Source: Brienomyrus brachyistius (lineage: Eukaryota > Chordata > Actinopteri > Osteoglossiformes > Mormyridae). From it: a stretch of 64,000 bases of DNA. Made by a program: the position numbers and the translations under genes. The stretch spans positions 22,477,838-22,541,837 of the forward strand of contig NC_064542.1 in the NCBI RefSeq assembly GCF_023856365.1. The letters are read 5' to 3'. Below are positions 60,141 to 64,000 of this stretch, one piece after another. Within the stretch, counting starts at the first letter, position 1. Each line of letters opens with the position of its first letter. The notes under the pieces are model-generated. The model made no database searches. It had not been told where the DNA came from and saw nothing but the letters and a program-made list of their open reading frames with translations.

Positions 60141-61382
60141 TAATGAACTCGAGTTTCCTTTTTAAAAAAAAAAACTTTTCTAGCATCGAATAAAGGAGAC
60201 TGAACATTATGAATGATGCGACTTTAATTTAGGACTGTGACTAGGGTGACAGGGGGGCTTGAACGAAGACATAGGACAAATTCAGAAAGGATTAATTCAT
60301 AAAATGCCTATTTATTACGAATGGTAAGCATGTGTAAACATGTACAGTCTGATTGAGTATGCTTAAATCTATCTATTATCTATCTATCTGTGTCTGTCTG
60401 TTTATTTATTTATGAAAGGGGTTTTAAGTTTGTATTTAATAATTGCTAATTTACTATCGTATACAGTAGCAGAGCATCAGTGCTATTCTGTTTAGTGACC
60501 ACTGTTACTCATGTTACTGGTCTGTCATTAGCAGTTCCTTCACTTCTCCACCAATGTTATTAATTTAAAAGATGCATCTTCTGCCCATAGGGTATATGAC
60601 TCCAATTATGAATACACTGTAAGAGAAATTAAACGGAAAAAAAAACGTATTGCTTATTTTTAATAAATGGTCATAATAGATTCATAATACCTTACAGTGT
60701 GGGACACATTAAGTACCGTCTAAGTGACGAAGCCTGGGGCAGAGTGATGATGTTATTTGTAAAGTATGCAGTCTTTCATTCCTTTATTTATCTCACAACA
60801 TCTGCATAGTGATAAATTAAAGCAGAATTCAGTCACATCTGTCTGAGATGCCCCCGGTTCCCGGTCTGAACACACCAAGGGGTCCCTCTTCATTACCACA
60901 GTGTACATAATAATACCTTTTAATACCTGCTGGCCTCGTCAGCCATCCCTTGCTAATCGGGGCAGCTGGGTATTAATTAATTTTGGATATCACCCTCATG
61001 CACATTTCTGACTGTACCGCATGCATGCATAAGTAAACATCTCAACATAACTGATGAGATGCACTGTATGTAATTAAATACTTCACACATTTGTTGTTAG
61101 TCTCCATGACCCTGACTGGAATAAGTGCTTAGAAGATGGATGGATGAATGGATGGATTTAATGTTACAGTACTTTGAAGTAGGTTGAGAACCAGTTTTTT
61201 TTTTCCCTGATTCATGAGTGATTTAACATTTTGCACGTCAGTCACCTTTTGCTTCATTTTGCTACTCAGAAATGTCATTGAGATTCACTGTGAGAAAGAA
61301 GATGGCTTAAGTTAGTGACCTGTGGATCTCACACGTTTGGTATCTGATTACCCGCACACACACACAAACACACATCAGGTAA
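60141..61382. other. Unique AT-rich sequence with simple repeats
   Basis: (CTAT)n and (TTTA)n stretches lie near 60366-60412. A SINE-like 3' end (ccctgactggaataagtgct, then a GGAT-type tail) lies at 61108-61158. Confidence 0.35.
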
Positions 61383-61660
61383 ACATATCTTTATGGGGAC
61401 CGCTCATTCATTTCTATGGGAAAAATGGTAACGCTAATTATGACAATATTAACCCCTACCCAGCCCTAAACATAACTGTAAGTAATCAAGCAAAATACAA
61501 GAGTTTTTGCATTTTTAGTGTTTTCAATGACGTCACAGATTTTTTTTAAATTGAGTTTTCCCAGGAAACTGGTCCCTATAAGGGAAAAAGAATACGAGTA
61601 TTCATAACGTTGTGGGGACATTGTGTCCCCATAAGGTAAGGTATACCTGCTCACACACAC
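61383..61660 (+). repeat. Dispersed GTGGGGAC-type repeat, copy 4
   Basis: It carries all landmarks of the copy at 12378 in the same order, from ggggaccgctcattcatttc through aacccctacccagccctaaa and attgagttttccc to the end near tgtccccataaggtaagg. It is flanked on both sides by short (CA)n runs. Confidence 0.7.
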
Positions 61661-63776
61661 AGACTCACACACACAGATTTAAGGATCTCTGAGTCTTAGA
61701 GGAGTCCCTGAAACGTCGTTTGGCTGGATGTGACATTGCTGGATGGCTGAAACATGCTTGAGAGAGTGCAGGTCACCTATGCTGCTTATGATCTAGACGA
61801 TCCGGTTCTGAGTGGGAGTTTGTGTAAGGAGGGATGGAATGGAGGAGCAGCATCAGAAAAAAACTGAGAGTGTGAAGCAAGAGCGGGACAAGGGAAGAAT
61901 AGAGTCTGAAGAGCTTTAAGATACCGCTAATGTACCTTGGAGAGGGAGAGGAGGCTTATATATATCATGGGAGCCTGTAGCACAGATTGGCTGCTCATAT
62001 CGCTTCACCATCTCCATGGCTAACAGCCTAGTGTGTTAGGAAACACCAGGACAGCCGGTGAATGCAAGGCCCACGGAGCCAGGGCACGTGAAGAGGCATG
62101 AATGGATTGGTCTCAGTCCATGTGACTGGCTTCCAGTGCAATTATAGCAAGAGATAATTCATCACTAATCACTGCCTGGACATTGCACTACATATTATAT
62201 TAGCTTTGCATTCATTTTATGATTTAAGTAACTTTAATCAATATTCTTAAATTTAGACAGCTCCTTGTTCCCAAAACTCATTAAAGGGAAAATGCCCGGG
62301 ATCATTTCCCATAAGCCATTGCTCAGGCGATCAGTTTTTCACCTGCCACTTCCTGCGTCCTCGCAGTACTCATTGGGCGTCGTTTTGTAGGTCACTGCTG
62401 GGGGAGAGCTGAACAGCGAATTCGTACACCTTAAAAAGGAAACTCAGGATAGATACTCGCATACGGACAGTATTAACGGGAGCAGCCTTTTTAGAAAGCC
62501 GCGTCAGTAATCATCCCTCCCATCTCCCCACCCGCGTGTGTCACTTTCTTCGCAGGGCCATGGTACCACGTCTCTGTGTGCAAGCTGCTGTCAGGTACAG
62601 CCATCAGTCCGGAAGGTTCTGTCTTGTCATTGTTTGGCAGTTTAACGACTCGCTCAGATGCTGGCGGAGCGGCGATGACGCTGCGTTGTTGTTTCCGGCT
62701 CTTAATCATGTGTCAAGAAGCTGGTTTCGAAATGCGTGAGAGGATGAGCTTGACACCACAGTGCCTGGAGAACCAAAGGGGGTCTGATGTCCTCGGATCA
62801 GCAGGCCAGAGAGAGACAGCGATCTGTATTATACTAAATTGCTCGCTCATTTATTCTACACATTGTCTCACAATTGTAAGACTGGGGCAGGCCACGTGAT
62901 GTCATTTCATTTAAAGATCTGACGGTGAAAAGAATGGCATTAGATAGATGTTTCATTAGATGTTTTTGTCTTAGGGGATCAGATGAGGGTCAGAGCTGAT
63001 GAAGAGTCTCTCAAGGTCAGAGATATTTTAGAGGGTATGTTGACTCCTGCAGTGTCCTGGATTCCTAGCTGTGAATGTTATTTTTATGTGTTTGTTTTCT
63101 GTGTTTTTTAGCAATAGCCAGCTTGATGTAGCTTTTTTTATGCTGCATTAACAAAAAAAAAACAATAAAAAGCAGTGAATTTTCACTGCGAGCTGCCTTG
63201 CGCCTCCTGCTGTGCTGGCTACATTACTGCAGGTTTATAATCTATCTGTCAGCTTGATATTTACTGAAGTTCACTAATCCCTACTGGAGTCTGAACCAGC
63301 AACCTCCTGTTCGCATCCTTAATTGTGTTCTCTGTCTAACACCTCTGTGAGAACTTTCATATTCAAGTCTTTCACATTTCATTAGAAACGGTCGGCGGTA
63401 AACTCCGCCGTGCTGCTTGCGATGGCCCGGTGCCAGGATAGCTGGGCCCTCAGCCGTACTTGTGTGGCTTTAGTGCTCTCTATCTCCCCCTTGTGAGACA
63501 TTTAAAAAATGCGCACATTGCTTCAGGTCCTTGTCTTCTGCGATGGAACCTCAGATCTTTGGACCATTCGAGGGCGGCTCTTCTAATTGAATATGTGCCA
63601 TTTTTTTGCTAGCTAGCCAGCCGACACATGTCTGTTGTGCTTGTCTTCTCTGTGGTTACTCGCATCCATCTAAAGGTGACCCTCGGCTGCAGTTTGGTTC
63701 CCATCTTTTCCTCCCATCTTCCTGCTTGGCCAGGAGACTCAGATCTCCAGCAACCTGTATCACAATGCCGGACTTC
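61661..63776. other. Unique sequence, nothing firm recognised
   Basis: A worn SINE B-box-like stretch (ggagtctgaaccagcaacct) lies near 63284. No gene recognised. Confidence 0.3.
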
Positions 63777-63893
63777 TTGCTTAACCCGATAACTTGTCAG
63801 ATTTAATTTACCCTGGGTTCAATGTAGGCGAAAGAAGATAAAGTCTATTTAAACCGCGGTGACTGAAACCTGACAAGTTATCCGGCTAAGCAA
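63777..63893. repeat. 117-bp imperfect palindrome
   Basis: The arms 63777-63800 and 63870-63893 are complementary at 22 of 24 positions, from ttgcttaacc to ggctaagcaa. The inner part pairs weakly (accctgggtt against accgcggttt). This fits a small hairpin MITE. No target duplication is seen. Confidence 0.65.
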
Positions 63894-64000
63894 CAAAAGT
63901 GATAGAGACCTCTGGTTCTGGCTCGTTTAGTCTGGTTTGCCTGCTCCTGCTACCATCAACATCAGAACATCCCCTAACTGCAGCCCAGCACTTTTGGATT

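Overview
The window looks like intergenic or intronic DNA from a teleost fish. Three things point that way. It holds dispersed repeats of V-SINE (DANA/Mermaid-like), Tc1/mariner, L2-like LINE, hAT-like, Gypsy and tRNA-SINE type. It is rich in (CA)n, (GGAT)n and long poly-C tracts. Finally, 64 kb contain no long open reading frame that looks like a conserved protein. There is no bacterial or viral gene organisation: no operons, ribosome binding sites, CRISPR or rRNA. The V-SINE sequence resembles copies I associate loosely with osteoglossomorph fishes, but the species is a guess.

Layout. 1-7.6 kb: LINE remnants (3' end on the minus strand at 128-480, reverse-transcriptase C-terminus at 845-1260), a short inverted repeat, microsatellites and a cluster of poly-C/G runs. 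7.4-12.7 kb: a tRNA-SINE, two LINE 3' ends, a hAT-like element split by a V-SINE, and a first copy of a GTGGGGAC-type dispersed repeat. 13.1-17.6 kb: the most structured region. A very large inverted repeat (two arms of about 984 bp around a 0.7 kb spacer) is followed by a third, outward copy of part of its right arm, then a decayed Tc1 element, then a V-SINE. 17.6-24 kb: SINE fragments, a candidate solo LTR containing a tRNA-like promoter, and an internally deleted second Tc1 element. 24.6 kb: the only candidate exon, 87 bp encoding a Cys-rich GCC2/GCC3-like segment between splice-like signals. 25-40 kb: mostly unique sequence with small repeats. 40-43 kb: a minisatellite with a 234-bp higher-order period, SINEs and a decayed Gypsy pol fragment. 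43-49 kb: two V-SINEs (one with a perfect 12-bp target duplication), a 20-bp minisatellite and a palindrome-ended element. 49-64 kb: a 36-bp minisatellite, a V-SINE, two CTCF-like sites, several high-complexity blocks that may be conserved non-coding elements, and a terminal hairpin.

The features do not form a pathway. The window is best read as a non-coding stretch, possibly a large intron or a gene desert near a developmental gene, shaped by repeated transposon insertion and tandem-repeat growth. All family assignments come from recognising motifs by eye, and no alignment or database search was run.
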